Assembly: GCA_037349105.1 (NCBI GenBank)
Contig: JAYJMM010000028.1
Coordinates: forward strand, 3,038,001-3,102,000
DNA: 64,000 nt
Origin: Limnomonas spitsbergensis
Lineage: Eukaryota > Chlorophyta > Chlorophyceae > Chlamydomonadales
Direction of reading: 5' to 3'
Shown here: piece after piece, positions 1 through 11,259 of the stretch
Layout of the letters: the number at the start of each line of letters is the position of its first letter
Position numbering within the stretch: the first letter of the stretch is position 1
The notes under the pieces: model-generated
Told to the model about the DNA's origin: nothing
What the model saw: only the letters and a program-made list of their open reading frames with translations
Database searches by the model: none
Program-made: the position numbers and the translations under genes

Positions 1-1487
1 CCCTGGCTTCGAAACACCTGCTGGGACAATGAGTGCTTCAGAATGGCCATTCACCTTTACTTCGCTGACTGAAGGCACTAAGCTGCAGAGGGGGTCATAC
101 GCTATCCGTGATTTCTGGGTACCTGGGGAAGGATCACAACTGACATCCCAACGGTAGGGACACAACCGGACAAGGAACCCACGAGGCTACGCGCCTACGC
201 CGTTACATTCAGGGGCAAGAGCTGGGTGGTGCAACAACTCTCACTGCCCAGCAGGCCAGTCTAAAGCACTGGCCTTAGAGGGTGCGTGTGAAACTGTGAA
301 AGACACAGCACACAATTAGTGGTATGTTGCCACCCTGCATCCCATGTCACCCCAGTTGACGTAAGTTGAGCCACAAGGCATGGGCCGGCTGCAAAAAAAG
401 GGGAAGGGAGATATCTTCAATCCTGTAACAGCTAAAGAAAGAGCGCCCGACTCTAGGAAAGACATAGAAACAAGTCAGGCATGCCACTCCAACATGCAAC
501 GTCAAGGCAAAGACCGAAAGCCCAAAAGACCTGGCCCAATCCAAATATCCAATCAAAGACACTATCAAGAAATAAACCGACAAGCGCGTCTCGGTAAAGC
601 TCCTAAACCGGGAGTCCGGGAGAAAGACTATAGCAGCAAAGGAAACTGCCATGAAGGAAAAGACTGAAGCCATGGCTATGAGCAACATGAAGCAAGGGCT
701 TTCCCGATCCCAAGAAAGAGAGCACCCCGACCGAGGATAGGGAGGGTAATACAAAAATCTGCACATGCAACATGAACTGTCAAGACAGAGACATGCAAGA
801 TCTGACCCAAAGTAACTACCAAGAGTTCAAGGGTCAAGCGCCTAAAAAAAAACCAAAGCCGGGCAGAGACTACGGTATGACAGCAAGGGAAACTGCCCTA
901 CAAGTCGAGACGGGAACAGGCCACAAACAACTTAATATTAGGTAGGTTTTGTCATCATCCCAAGTCACCCTAGGCGGCAAGTTGAGCTGCAAGACAAACG
1001 CTCACCTTCTCCCCCGACAGCAAGGGGTGTGACGGGGGTACCTTCTGCCACACAGAGCCAGGGGACAGGGGCCACAAAGTCTTGCAGAAATACCAGAAAT
1101 GCAGAGCAACCCGGTGGAAGACACGGTGCACAAAATTGGCATGCTCATCCATCGGTGTAGAAAAATGAGGGGGGGAAGGCTGGTAAAAGAAACTAGGAGC
1201 AGTCAAGCCTATCTTCCTGCCTCCTCGATATCCAGAACCTGTGCCCAGAGGTCCCGATGCCCCATTCCATGGCTTTCACAGCTGCCGCGTAAACCATCCA
1301 CCATGCACCGGCGAGAATGCCAGGCGGAGGCTGCAACAGCCATACTGAAGAGCAAGGGAGAGGCGTGTCCGGGGCAAGGCTGATCCGATAGACGCTTGCA
1401 CGGCTGACGCCACTGAGCACGACCCGAAGACGTGAGCATGCTGTTGCATAGCCCGGTGTAGTTGCTCCTATGCTGGAGGTGAGACCT
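1..1487. repeat. Long direct repeat, copy 1 (left end may lie outside the window)
   Basis: This stretch matches 3125-4572 almost base for base, in the same orientation. The match begins at the first base of the window, so the true left end may lie upstream. It ends after the shared GAGACCT at 1487. Copy 1 holds about 57 bp near position 20 that copy 2 lacks, plus a few small indels, so the copies have diverged slightly. Open frames on either strand occur in both copies but show no recognisable protein, so I do not call genes here. The arrangement (1.45 kb repeat, 1.6 kb spacer, 1.45 kb repeat) resembles LTRs around a short internal region. I see no convincing TG/CA ends, primer-binding site or polypurine tract, so a segmental duplication is equally possible. 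Confidence 0.85.
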
Positions 1488-2239
1488 GCCAGCCACAGGG
1501 GCATGGGCTTGCAGGAAGCGGCACAAGCATGTTGAATAAGCCACGCTGAAGGTACAATCTGCGCAGAAACGGCCCAAGCTTGACCTATGCAGCTGCAAGT
1601 TGCAAGCAACGATCCAGGGTTCTAGGCTTAAGTGTTTTATTGAAGCATGCAGCTACAGGCTATTCACATCTGCAGCCTCTCCTAAAACAATATACGTAAA
1701 CAAACATCCTTCATTTCTCAGCGTGCCGTTATATTATGCCATGAAACATGCTTGGGCATACAGGAGTGGGAGTGTGGGACTGCCTTGGATATTCAAAAGA
1801 CAGGCACGAGGAAAGATGTCTGCCTTGAGGCAAGGATCAAAATATCCGTTGTACAATGCCATAATGGGACATAATGCACACAGCCGTACTCAGGACACAG
1901 AGTGAAGCAGCGCCATGCAGTGTCATGCACAACATGTACTATTGTTCCGTGCTGCATGGCACCCAAACTGCTCTCCCTATGCTCATGCAAACGAACTGTT
2001 GGCCATAGTGGGCGTGGATTGGTCATGGTTTTGTGCCTTGTTGAATTACTTCACGTCATCTTCATGCTCGCTCCTTGCACCCCATGTTCCTGAAAGCGGG
2101 GCTGCCGCACACCAATTAGCATGTGGGAGAGCTGCCTGTTCCACATCAAAGGTAGGGCCTAAGGCATGGAAACCAGCTGCCCAACGGGAGAGGGGCCCCT
2201 TTGGCAGAGAGGGACCTGTCAGCATGCGGCCGGCCAGAG
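1488..2239. other. Spacer between the direct repeats, no gene seen
   Basis: No frame here reads as a known protein. The minus-strand continuation of the reverse transcriptase remnant at 2240-2920 fades out in this stretch. Short open frames on both strands look like chance. Confidence 0.5.
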
Positions 2240-2920
2240 GTTAGGACACCGCTTTGGTCACAGGCGAGGCCAAGGCTGCCAAAATAGCAAATACTAGGTA
2301 GACCGTAGGGCAGAGGCGGATGATGATGTCCTGTACTAACGATACCCAGACAGGGGTGCGGCTGGCCGGGTTAGGGTGGCCAGGCAAGGGCATCCTCTGA
2401 CAGTGTGAGCTGCTGCTCGACTGGGGGGCCTCGGGCAAGGGCGCCTTGACAGGCGCGTGATCCACATGGCAGAGCGGGCGAGGTAGTTCTCGCGCCAGGC
2501 CAGCACACCGAAATTACCCTCCTGAACGCGGCCCACCAGCAGCGCTGAGGAGATCCCCGACATCGGCCAGCGCGGCTGCCCAGCACGTACTGCCACATGG
2601 CCCATATCCACCAGGCAGGTGGTAAGGCGGTGCACGTCCTATTGCACCGCCTCTGGCATGCCTAGATGCTTCAGATGATGCAAGATGCGGCTGACTCCAT
2701 AGGAAGCTGCCGCCTGAGCACGACCAAAGACGGAGAGGCTCAGAGGCCTAGACGCGACTCGCGAGATGCGCTCATAGGAGGCCTTCTGCCGTTCCATGAG
2801 CTGCTCCCATAGTCCCATGCATGCCGCTGGGCTCAGTGAGGCTGAGTCGTTTCTGAAAGGATCCCCAGCGAGACGGCTTGCTGCACTACTATCTAGATGC
2901 CACAGATGTTTGAGCGACAC
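2240..2920 (-). pseudogene. Non-LTR (L1-like) reverse transcriptase C-terminal fragment
   Basis: The minus strand from 2920 reads as a stretch containing SLSPAACMGLWEQLMERQ and then RPLSLSVFGRAQAAASYG. This is the pattern expected downstream of the RT palm in L1-clade non-LTR retrotransposons, where a W..L..R...W..R.LSL.GR..VA segment occurs. It stops near 2639. A second frame continues with FGVLAWRENYLARSAMW, resembling the GGLG..D......A....W block further along the same proteins. The reading frame is broken by a stop and at least one shift, and no endonuclease or RT catalytic motif (YADD-type) is present. I read it as a 5'-truncated, dead LINE copy. Family assignment rests on pattern only. 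Confidence 0.5.
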
Positions 2921-3124
2921 AGTTCGACAGCAGGGACGTTGATGATCAGGGATTGGAAGTGTGGCTTCCGCTTAATTTACGGGATGTAATATTCTGGACC
3001 TCGTAAGGATCTGGTCGGTGAACAGAAAACCAGATGACCTGCAAGCTGTCGGGGACATTCGCTGTCTGAGGGACAGGTCAGGGGCTCGCGCGTATCGATC
3101 CCCGCAATTCTTTTGCCATTGGTT
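2921..3124. other. Short gap before direct repeat copy 2
   Basis: Non-coding as far as I can see. Some of it could belong to the direct repeat, because the matching region of copy 1 would lie before the window. Confidence 0.4.
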
Positions 3125-4572
3125 CCCTGGCTTCGAAACACTTCGCTGACTGAAGGCACTAAGCTGCAGAGGGGGTCATACGCTCTCCGTGATTTCTGGG
3201 GACCTGGGGAAGGATCACAACATCCCAACGGTAGGGACACAACCGGACAAGGAAACCACGAGGCTACGCGCCTACACCGTCACATTCAGGTTGGAACCGC
3301 GGCAGGAGCTGGGTGGTGCAACAACTCTCACTGCCCAGCAGGCCAGTCTAAACCACTGGCCTTAGAGGGTGCGTGTGAAACTGTGAAAGACACAGCACAC
3401 AATTATGTTGCCACCCTGCATCCCATGTCACCCCAGTTGACGTAAGTTGAGCCACAAGGCATGGGCCGGCTGCAAAAAAGGGGAAGGGAGATATCTTTAA
3501 TCCTGTAACAGCTAAAGAAAGAGCGCCCGACTCTAGGAAAGACACAGAAACAAGTCAGGCATGCCACTCCAACATGCAACGTCAAGGCAAAGACCGAAAG
3601 CCCAAAAGACCTGGCCCAATCTAAATATCCAATCAAAGACACTATCAAGAGATAAACCGACAAGCGCGTCTCGGTAAACCGGGAGCTCCTAAACCGGGAG
3701 TCCGGGAGAAAGACTAAAGCAGCAAAGGAAGCTGCCATGAAGGAAAAGACTGAAGCCATGGCTATGAGCAACATGAAGCAAGGGCTTTCCCGATCCCAAG
3801 AAAGAGAGCACCCCGACCGAGGATAGGGAGGGTAATACAAAAATCTGCACATGCAACATGAACTGTCAAGACAGAGACATGCAAGATCTGACCCAAAGTA
3901 ACTACCAAGAGTTCAAGGGTCAAGCGCCTAAAAAAAACCAAAGCCGGGCAGAGACTACGGTATGACAGCAAGGGAAACTGCCCTACAAGTCGAGACGGGA
4001 ACAGGCCACAAACAACTTAATATTAGGTAGGTTTTGTCATCATCCCAAGTCACCCTAGGCGGCAAGTTGAGCTGCAAGACAAACGCTCACCTTCTCCCCC
4101 GACAGCAAGGGGTGTGACGGGGGTACCTTCTGCCACACAGAGCCAGGGGACAGGGGCCACAAAGTCTTGCAGAAATACCAGAAATGCAGAGCAACCCGGT
4201 GGAAGACACGGTGCACAAAATTGGCATGCTCATCCATCGGTGTAGAAAAATGAGGGGGGGAAGGCTGGTAAAAGAAACTAGGAGCAGTCAAGCCTATCTT
4301 CCTGCCTCCTCGATATCCAGAACCTGTGCCCAGAGGTCCCGATGCCCCATTCCATGGCTTTCACAGCTGCCGCGTAAACCATCCACCATGCACCGGCGAG
4401 AATGCCAGGCGGAGGCTGCAACAGCCATACTGAAGAGCAAGGGAGAGGCGTGTCCGGGGCAAGGCTGATCCGATAGAAGCTCGCACGGCTGACGCCACTG
4501 AGCACGACCCGAAGACGTGAGCATGCTGTTGCATAGCCCGGTGTAGTTGCTCCTATGCTTGAGGTGAGACCT
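3125..4572. repeat. Long direct repeat, copy 2
   Basis: Second copy of the 1.45 kb direct repeat. It diverges from copy 1 right after GAGACCT at 4572, where copy 1 continues into different sequence at 1488. The left boundary, CCCTGGCTTCG at 3125, coincides with base 1 of the window, so only the right boundary is defined. Relative to copy 1 it carries an extra ~12 bp near 3680 and lacks the 57 bp segment. Confidence 0.85.
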
Positions 4573-4770
4573 CCATTGTAGAAGGCAGCAGGGAGGTAAG
4601 ACATCCATTGTAATTCAAAGCATCCAGAAGAAATGCTATTTAAATCTTTACCTTTGAGCCAGCAGTTGCCTCTGTGATTTCCGGCAGCGCAGGCGAGGCT
4701 CCAGGGGGCACACTCATCCTGGATTAGATGGCTTCACCAAAACCTGCTAACGTTATTAAGGCCTGGCTGA

Positions 4771-5226
4771 CTCTGTTTATTTTGTGGCTGCACGACAGAA
4801 AGCAAGCGGGCCAGGCGTGAGGCAGAGGCAGAGATTACAGAGGATCTCGTAGTCATGCTCAACGGCCTGGAGGCCCACATCACGGAGAGCGTCAAGCAGG
4901 TGGACGCTGCTATCGAGGCCAACACTCCCATGCTGGAGGTTTGCGAAGCAGAAGAACCCCTTCAATCTGGGCAACCTCCACGACCACATGGAGCAAGGCA
5001 GCGCCTCCTCTGATGCGGTTCGAGCCCTGAGCCATGCGGTGATGACCTCGCTCGGTCTTCTGTATCGCAGCGATGTGCAGTTGTGCACATTATAAGCATC
5101 AGGCAGATTCTGGCCGCGGCAGACGTGAAGGAGGGCCTGCAGAGAATGTCAGCGATATTAGCGTTTACCTTGATCGACATCGAGAAGGTCCAAGCTGCGA
5201 AGGCCCCTCACACCAAGCCTCAGTAG
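4771..5226 (+). pseudogene. Frame-broken coding fragment of unknown family
   Basis: Three consecutive coding-like pieces lie in different plus frames. The first (4771-4940) includes DLVVMLNGLEAHITESVKQV and follows a plausible 3' splice site (CACGACAG, ending 4797). The second (about 4936-5093) includes FAKQKNPFNLGNLHDHMEQG and ends at a TAA. The third (about 5086-5226) includes RQILAAADVKEGLQRMSAIL and ends at a TAG at 5224. All three have amphipathic, acidic, protein-like composition and abut one another, so they look like one ancestral coding region with two frame shifts. No domain is recognisable. It could be a Gag-like or host exon relic. A multi-exon reading cannot be excluded, but the gaps between pieces are too short for introns. 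Confidence 0.45.
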
Positions 5227-5279
5227 TCAATTATTCTGAAAACGTCTTGCATCCCTTAGAGCGGATTCACACCTGATTC

Positions 5280-5440
5280 ACATCTATCGGTTTCGCATGG
5301 TTTCGCGTGGTTTCGCGTGGTTTCAGTTCGGTTCAGTTCGACGAAACCACGCCAACTGAAACCGGCCTCGGACCACCAGTTTCAGTCCGCAGGTTTCGCA
5401 AGGTTGGCTGGTTTCGCATAGTTTCGTCACTATTCTTCGG
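5280..5440. repeat. GTTTCG / GTTTCAG-rich short repeat cluster
   Basis: About ten irregular copies of a GGTTTCGC(A/G)TGGTTTC-like word occur on both strands (for example CGAAACCACGCC near 5341 against GGTTTCGCGTGG near 5300), so the segment can fold on itself. No function is evident. Confidence 0.6.
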
Positions 5441-5602
5441 CATTACTCGCTGCGGTCTACAAACCGCGCGCTGATTTTCAAATCACGGCTTCAATTAATA
5501 TACACTAACGTGAAGAGTGTTGCCGACAACCAGAACGTGGAGGACGTTGGCTGATATGATCTGCCGACTGCCGCTACTCTTGGATGTTAAGTCTATTCTA
5601 GC

Positions 5603-5986
5603 TTCAAGGAGATACTGCCAACTGACGAGATGTTTGGCTATGCATACCAAGAGCATGCACTATTTTCAGTTGGGGCTGACATGTTGTGGGAGGACCGTGT
5701 CGCTCTGATGCGGCAGCATAACAACACCAAGCTTGGGGCGCCCACAGCGCAGCTGCTTTCTCTCCTCCCACCACTTCATGTGTCACGCCCAAACATTCCG
5801 GACGCTGGCTCGGTCTTCACTTCCAAGCTCTTGTTTGGGACAAGGCAGCAAGTAGCCAATGGCACCTTGCTTGCCTCAAGTCGTGGCTTTGAGTTGGCTC
5901 TTCATGTTGCAGCAACCGACACTTTGTCCGAGGGGCAATCAGCCAGCCATATGCCACCTGCTGCCGCAAACAGCCAGCCAATGTGA
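5603..5986 (+). CDS. Possible 3' exon of an unrecognised gene
   Basis: An open plus frame starts after a plausible acceptor (GTCTATTCTAG, ending 5602) and reads FKEILPTDEMFGYAYQEHAL onward, ending at TGA 5984-5986. It includes HNNTKLGAPTAQLLSLLPPL and a second half rich in Ser, Ala and Leu. The 118 residues from the first ATG (5630) have protein-like composition, and no homologous family comes to mind. No upstream exon is identified, so this may be an isolated relic. It lies just downstream of the frame-broken fragment at 4771-5226 and could belong to the same decayed locus. Confidence 0.3.
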   Translation, partial: FKEILPTDEMFGYAYQEHALFSVGADMLWEDRVALMRQHNNTKLGAPTAQLLSLLPPLHVSRPNIPDAGSVFTSKLLFGTRQQVANGTLLASSRGFELALHVAATDTLSEGQSASHMPPAAANSQPM

Positions 5987-7452
5987 TGTGATATGATTTA
6001 CAATCCTGGTTTGAGGACGGATTGTTGCCCATAATTTCTCAGGTTTCTTGTTTTTTGCTGGTTGGTGTGGATTGTTGTGGACTGGCTGTCTGGCTGTTAC
6101 ACGCGCAACTGAAATATTTTGACATTTGGTGCCGGAAACACTACTCTAAGCACCCCCCCAAATAGTTGTTAATTATGATTCTGTCTCGCAACAGTCCGCG
6201 CACCTCCAAGCATACGGTAATTAATCAAACGCAGAGTCATCCCGGTTTTAGGGTACGCGAGTGCTCCGGATGTCGCACATAATGAAAATGTCGGTGTCGA
6301 ACTTTTGACCTCTACCTAATAGCTCGGGCACAGGCGTGCGATTTACTTTACCTCACATGATTTGAGCACACTCTTTTCCGCAGGGGAGCTGCTTTTTAGA
6401 GTCCCTACAACGAGATGCCTAAAATAGAGCCTCTAGCGCGACGACTGTCTACCCCATTTTTTGTGCTTGCACTGTTATCTTCCTCGCTCTGGGGTGGATT
6501 CCAATTTCCAATCTGCAAGCGAGGTAGGTTTAAAGCAGAATTACTGATGTAAAGACATCTTACAAGTATTCGCTCCTTGCGAACATCACTGATGTGGTAC
6601 ACGACACAATAGGCAGGCCAATGATCGGCCACAACACGTCGGGCCATGCAGCGAGGACAAAATGGACAATGAACAATACTCAATCCCACCAGGCAGGCAG
6701 GGTGTTACCAGAACTGTGGACTGGTCTTTACGCCACGTCACGTCAAGGGGCGGGGTGCGGCAGGACGCACAGTTTGAGCAGAGCTTCCTCAGAACTGTAA
6801 GCAAGGTCAAATCAGAATTACTTTAAGACATCATACAATTCGCTCGTTGCATGCATTAAATAAGACATGTTAACGGACAACAAGTGATGAACAAGGGCTG
6901 TATGACGAGGCACACCAGGTCTACAATGCGATATTAACAAAACATGTAACACTATAAGTGAACAGACACGTGATCCTCAATGGAGAACCGAATCATGGCT
7001 ACACAGATGATACGCCGCGATGTTGAACCGATACCACGACCGAGACTCCAAAGAACGAGCAGATAGAGAACAAGCAGGCAAACTTCAGAAGCGCAAGAAG
7101 CGGGTGACAAGCAACAATTCATTACGCACCCTAATGAGCTGGGTTTGCCACACCGGTTGACGCCCGTACTAGTCCCATCAAGCACCGCGTTGATTTGAGC
7201 TTGGGCAGGCCCATAGGCCCAGCCAGCAACACCACGGAATCCGCAAACTGAAAGCGAATGGGACACTGATTGCAACGAACGTGACAAATCGAATCGCACA
7301 GATTCATCGGGTCAAACGCAAGCGCGAGGGCTGGAACGCAGAGGTCGCAGAGATAAGCCAGGACGTCGGAGTCAGAGCAGACGTACAGGTCGCATAACGC
7401 CGCTGGGAGGGGGAAGACGGGCGGGGCTGCTAGGGGATGTTTGACTTAAAAA
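5987..7452. other. Non-coding stretch
   Basis: Nothing gene-like was found. Two diverged ~50 bp copies of a segment containing CAGAATTACT and TTCGCTC lie at about 6530-6585 and 6810-6855. A minus-strand open frame at 6952-7299 has no recognisable features. Confidence 0.5.
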
Positions 7453-7909
7453 GAATCGTGGGGATCTTTGCCACCTTCCCCGGGTTTATTTGGTGTCTTT
7501 TCTTTTCTTGAACCCTTCGCTCTTTCCCAGGGTTGTTTTCTTTCGGGTTAGCAACCATCGGCGTTCGTGCGATAACGCACGTTCTGCAACAACTTTTTCT
7601 GCCACCGGCAGGTATCGAACTCGCGACCTCCGCTTGGTCAGAATCGTGGGAGAATGTAAAAGAATTGTGCCTAGAAAAAGAAATGGTGTCAGTCGCTTAC
7701 AGCCTAGCACCGACAATACTGATCAAGCGGGGGTCGCGAGTTCGATACCTGCCGGTCGCAGAAAAGTTGTTGCAGACCGTGCGTTATCGCACTGACACGC
7801 CGATGGTTGTTCGCACCCGAAAGAAAACAACCCTGAAAAGAGCGAAGGGTTCAAGAAAAGAAAATACACCAAAAGAAACCCGGGGAAGGTGGCAAACATC
7901 CCCACGATT
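7453..7909. repeat. Fold-back element: two ~190 bp inverted arms around a ~79 bp loop
   Basis: The left arm (7453-7640) and right arm (7720-7909) are near-perfect reverse complements. The outer ends are AATCGTGGGGAT on the left and ATCCCCACGATT on the right. Both arms carry GCGAGTTCGATACCTGCC, whose GTTCGATAC core matches a Pol III B-box (GWTCRANNC). This suggests two head-to-head copies of a tRNA-derived SINE or a fold-back MITE. No good A-box or complete tRNA cloverleaf is visible. The right end runs into T-rich DNA. A transcript would form a very long hairpin. Confidence 0.8.
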
Positions 7910-8373
7910 TTTTTTTAGTCACTTTTTTTTTCTAGGCACACTTTTTTTACAGTCTCCCATAAAGGAGATCCCTAACAATAAGCATTTCAAATTTCATTTT
8001 TGTATTTAAAGAATCCGTACCTAAGAATAAAAAAATAGTTATTTAACCCCAAAAATTGTGTTATTGTTTATTATTTACTTTCATTATTAATATTTGTTAA
8101 ATTATAAGTATCAAAGGTAAACGAAAGCCTTCCCTAAAAAATCGAAGCTATAGTGAAGCGTTTAGGTACTCCAGGTGCGCAAAATGTGTCTGCGTTACGT
8201 CTTGCCACACAGCTATGAACCATGCTTTGCTATTGTAAGACGCAGGTCGAAACAATGGTGAAGCAAACTGTGTTGGCGGGCGCTCCTCATGGCCGTGTGT
8301 AACGATCATGAAAGCGTGACATGGAAATGGAGCAGCATCAAGTGGACTCACCTGCCCATGTTGCCTCAGCTGC
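7910..8373. other. AT-rich stretch between fold-back and CACTA element
   Basis: From about 7910 to 8130 the DNA is strongly AT-rich with homopolymer T and A runs, unlike its neighbours. No gene is seen. The last three bases (TGC, 8371-8373) are the left target duplication of the CACTA element. Confidence 0.6.
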
Positions 8374-8393
8374 CACTATGGTTAGACCCCCCC
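8374..8393. repeat. CACTA left terminal inverted repeat
   Basis: Twenty bases beginning CACTATGG and ending in a run of seven C. They pair with 17004-17023 with two mismatches. Confidence 0.93.
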
Positions 8394-8690
8394 TAATTAT
8401 CAGCCTATCAGGGTTAATTCCTGACTGAAGTGATTTTGGGGAGGATGGTTTATCAACGTACTAATCAGGCTGATAAAGGTCAAGTAAGTGCGACATTTCC
8501 TGATAATTAGGCTTCCCTTGATAAACAGGTTGATATCTTGAAGGCTCTTTATTAGCATGATAATGGCCAATATCAAGCTGATTAATAGGCAAATATTCCA
8601 TGATAAATAGCCTGATAATGATGTTGTTCGTGAGCTGATTATTAGTTGATAACGAGCTTGATTATTACCGTAGCTTTAATTGAGATATAC
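8394..8690. promoter_or_regulatory. CACTA left subterminal repeats
   Basis: About eighteen copies of a TGATAA/TTATCA core occur in mixed orientation within 300 bp, often as CTGATAA or TTGATAA. By analogy with En/Spm and Tam1 these are probable binding sites for the element's own DNA-binding protein. That role is inferred. Confidence 0.75.
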
Positions 8691-9480
8691 TCAGCCATAG
8701 ATAATGATCTTGACAGCTAGTTCAAATTCAAACGTTTTTGAATTTAAATATATGTGTGGCTGCCAGAACTGTTTACGCTTGGATTATTTATTTATGAGCA
8801 TGTAACTTCTGTTAGATGATAAAATTTTATCAAGTTAATATTGCATGCTGCTGTCCTCGTAAGAAAGCAGTGGGGTTGTCACATCAGCTCTTGTTTACAT
8901 GAACACAAGAGGAAAATAAAATAATGATACCGGTAATTTTGTCACAATCTATCATAAACTACTGGTAGTGATATTCAATTGAAATATAGAGGGACAGCTC
9001 TTAAAACTCGTTTCAAAAATTGAACTCAGCCTCACACACAAATCCAGCAGGCCATCTTCTATATAAGCGAGAACCCCACAGCAGCCAGCCTGTCCACCGT
9101 CATGTTGCCCTGCAGGCAAGCATAGGCAGCAATGGAAATTTTGAAGTCAACAGCAGTGCAAAGTAAAGCTCACATGAGCGGCAAGTAAAGAATGCATGTA
9201 TATACGGCAATATATGGCAAGAGCGTAAATTGAAAACAATCTTTGGATTGCTTGCTTACCTCATTAAGTTTGAAAACAAGCACGAAGCCTCTGGCGGGAC
9301 TTGGCCGGCGCTGTTCCGGTAAAAGAGCCCAACTGCGGGCCAGGCCACCATATCACCCTACGAAAATTGCAGTTGTAAGTTAATGTAGCAACCAACTTTG
9401 ACACAACTGACAGTTCCAAGTAACTGACAATTCCAAGGACAGCTTTAGGGATCATTGAAGCTTACTTTTTTCATGTCAAA
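8691..9480. other. CACTA internal non-coding region (3' of gene A)
   Basis: AT-rich in its first half. No coding frame is supported. It lies downstream of the minus-strand gene that stops at 9481, so it should contain that gene's 3' UTR. Confidence 0.5.
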
Positions 9481-10790
9481 TTAGTCGTCGACGCAGGTTA
9501 GGACTTCGGGAGGCCCGTCAATGCCTAGCCACCCGAAGTGGCTGTTCTCCTTGGCGTCGCAGTGCAGGATTGTGATTCTGCCACTCCTGTACGATGCCAC
9601 GTCATCGATGGTGACGTACACTGCTTGCAAGTCATGGTCAATGATCACCAGCTTTCTCTATGATATAGGCGACCGCGCGTTCGAGCTGCATGGGGCATGA
9701 ATCCAGACAGGGGCAGCAGGGGCAATTAACAAGCGCAAGAGATGGAATGCGTGCGGAGAGGCAGGGAAATCTGAATGCATGTTTTCATGCATGAAAAATG
9801 CCCATGCACCGGTCTTGAAATCGACCAATCTACCTCCATCTTGCATTGCCATGCAAAAGGACAGGACTGCTAATAACTCACCCACTGCAGGTTCTGCAGC
9901 ACCCTCTTCCATCTTCAACAAACGAGAAGGGCATGAAAGTTGCTGCTGCGTCCTGAATCAGCTCTTTGTCAATGACACGTCGGCCTGTCTTGGCCTTCTT
10001 CGCAGATCGGACAGGAGGGTCACTCTTAGGCCGCGTTGGACATTCACCGATGGCTTGAGGGGCGGGTTGAAACGCTGCAAACGGCAGGTCGTTGGACACT
10101 CCGGAAGGCGCTCGAGATCCTGAGGGGCCATTGACGTAGCCGTTGCCGCTTCCGCTTGGCACATCCGGGCTTCCTGCATGGGCCGAGGTTAAGACCAGGG
10201 GGTTAAGACGAGGCAATTTCATCGACAGAGGTATCAATGGAAGTAGGCCAAAAGCAGATTAAAGTTGGTAGCAAATGGTAACCCAAGAAACCTGAATGAA
10301 GGAAGCGCAGAAACCCTGGCAGGAACAGGCGACATCTGAGGATCAGTCTAGGCTGAAACGCACCGTATACATTCTGCAAGCAATGTCATATCTGCACAGG
10401 TTGCCTGAATCACAACAGTTTCAATTGCCTTCAAGACGTGATGCTTGCTTTTCGGATTCTTGACGACGCTGGCGGAGAAATCTTGCTCGACTAGTGCTTG
10501 GATAACTGCCGGGAGTTCATCCCTGCCAAGATCTTGAAACAGTTCTTCGAGTTGGAGCTTCGGTGGACGCACAGGCGGAGTTCCCACTGGCATCTCTGGA
10601 GTCTTGATCTGCTTCTTGAATCGGACCTGAGAAACGTGTTGTCCAGCATTGACAGGCGCAGGCGGCGATTCTGATAAATTCTTCCCTCTTGAAGACTTCA
10701 CACGGTCAGGAAGGACGCGCCTCTCTGATTCCTCAGGCTGTTTCCGCTTACGGGAAGGTTGTTTTTTAGACTGTGCGATTTGGGATTTCG
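9481..10790 (-). CDS. CACTA gene A: basic, Cys-containing accessory protein (3 or more exons)
   Basis: This is a spliced minus-strand gene ending at TAA (9481-9483). The last exon (about 9484-9655) encodes a block containing SYRSGRITILHCDAKENSHF and ending CVDD. It joins in frame to an upstream exon ending at a GTGAGT donor near 9886, giving CRTCSG followed by KLVIIDHDLQAVYV. That middle exon starts after an acceptor near 10179 (CATGCAG) and holds KSDPPVRSAKKAKTGRR, a basic nuclear-localisation-like stretch. A further exon (about 10370-10790) contains KKQPSRKRKQ, also basic, and a helical segment with LQLEELFQDLGRDELPAVIQ. The start codon and the intron 1 boundaries are unresolved. No catalytic motif is seen. 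Position and basic character suggest a DNA-binding accessory protein such as TNPA of En/Spm, but this is inference and I do not recognise the family. Confidence 0.6.
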
Positions 10791-11029
10791 TATATTCAAG
10801 ATCGGGGAAGCAGTTTCAACTTATTAGCCTGAACAATGACGTCCCGTTCTATCTCAAAAGGGTTTGTCCTGCTCATCAATGCATGTGATGTGGTGAGAAA
10901 CGACAAGTAGCATATCCAGTCAGTGGCACAGGCAAGGGTACCCAAAACCCCAAGATGTATTTTCTGTTACTGTTATTAGCCAAGAACCCTGCAGCATGGA
11001 GAACACTAGCCCGGGTCAGAACAGAAAGC

Positions 11030-11170
11030 CTACACAAGTGGCAGTAATTGAACAGAAACTTACTTATGCAGCCTAACGCTACAGCATCAGCACCGCTAGA
11101 GGCAGTGATTCAACAGAAACCTGCTGATGCAGCCCAACGGTACCGCATGCATCAGCACCGCTCGAGATGA
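11030..11170. repeat. Short tandem repeat, ~60 bp unit
   Basis: Two copies of a unit with GGCAGTGATT(C/G)AACAGAAACC, TGATGCAGCC and CGCATCAGCACC occur here. Two more diverged copies occur at 13205-13330. The pairs bracket the LINE remnant and minisatellite, so the 11.17-13.2 kb DNA may have been inserted into, or expanded from, this repeat. Confidence 0.6.
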
Positions 11171-11259
11171 TAACGGTACATGCAGCATTGATTTACCGCT
11201 GCTACCCAAGTTCATACTCAGGTGCGTGCTGCAAGTATATGCCGAAGACCTGTCATGTT

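Noticed and set aside
347..766. Minus-strand ORF of ~140 codons present in both direct repeats (also 3403-3852)
   Set aside because: Hydrophobic, Cys/Phe-rich composition, frame altered by indels between copies, no recognisable motif. Probably a chance frame in a repeated sequence.
7600..7660. tRNA gene in the fold-back
   Set aside because: B-box-like GTTCGATAC is present, but T-stem pairing is imperfect and no A-box, anticodon arm or acceptor stem can be drawn.
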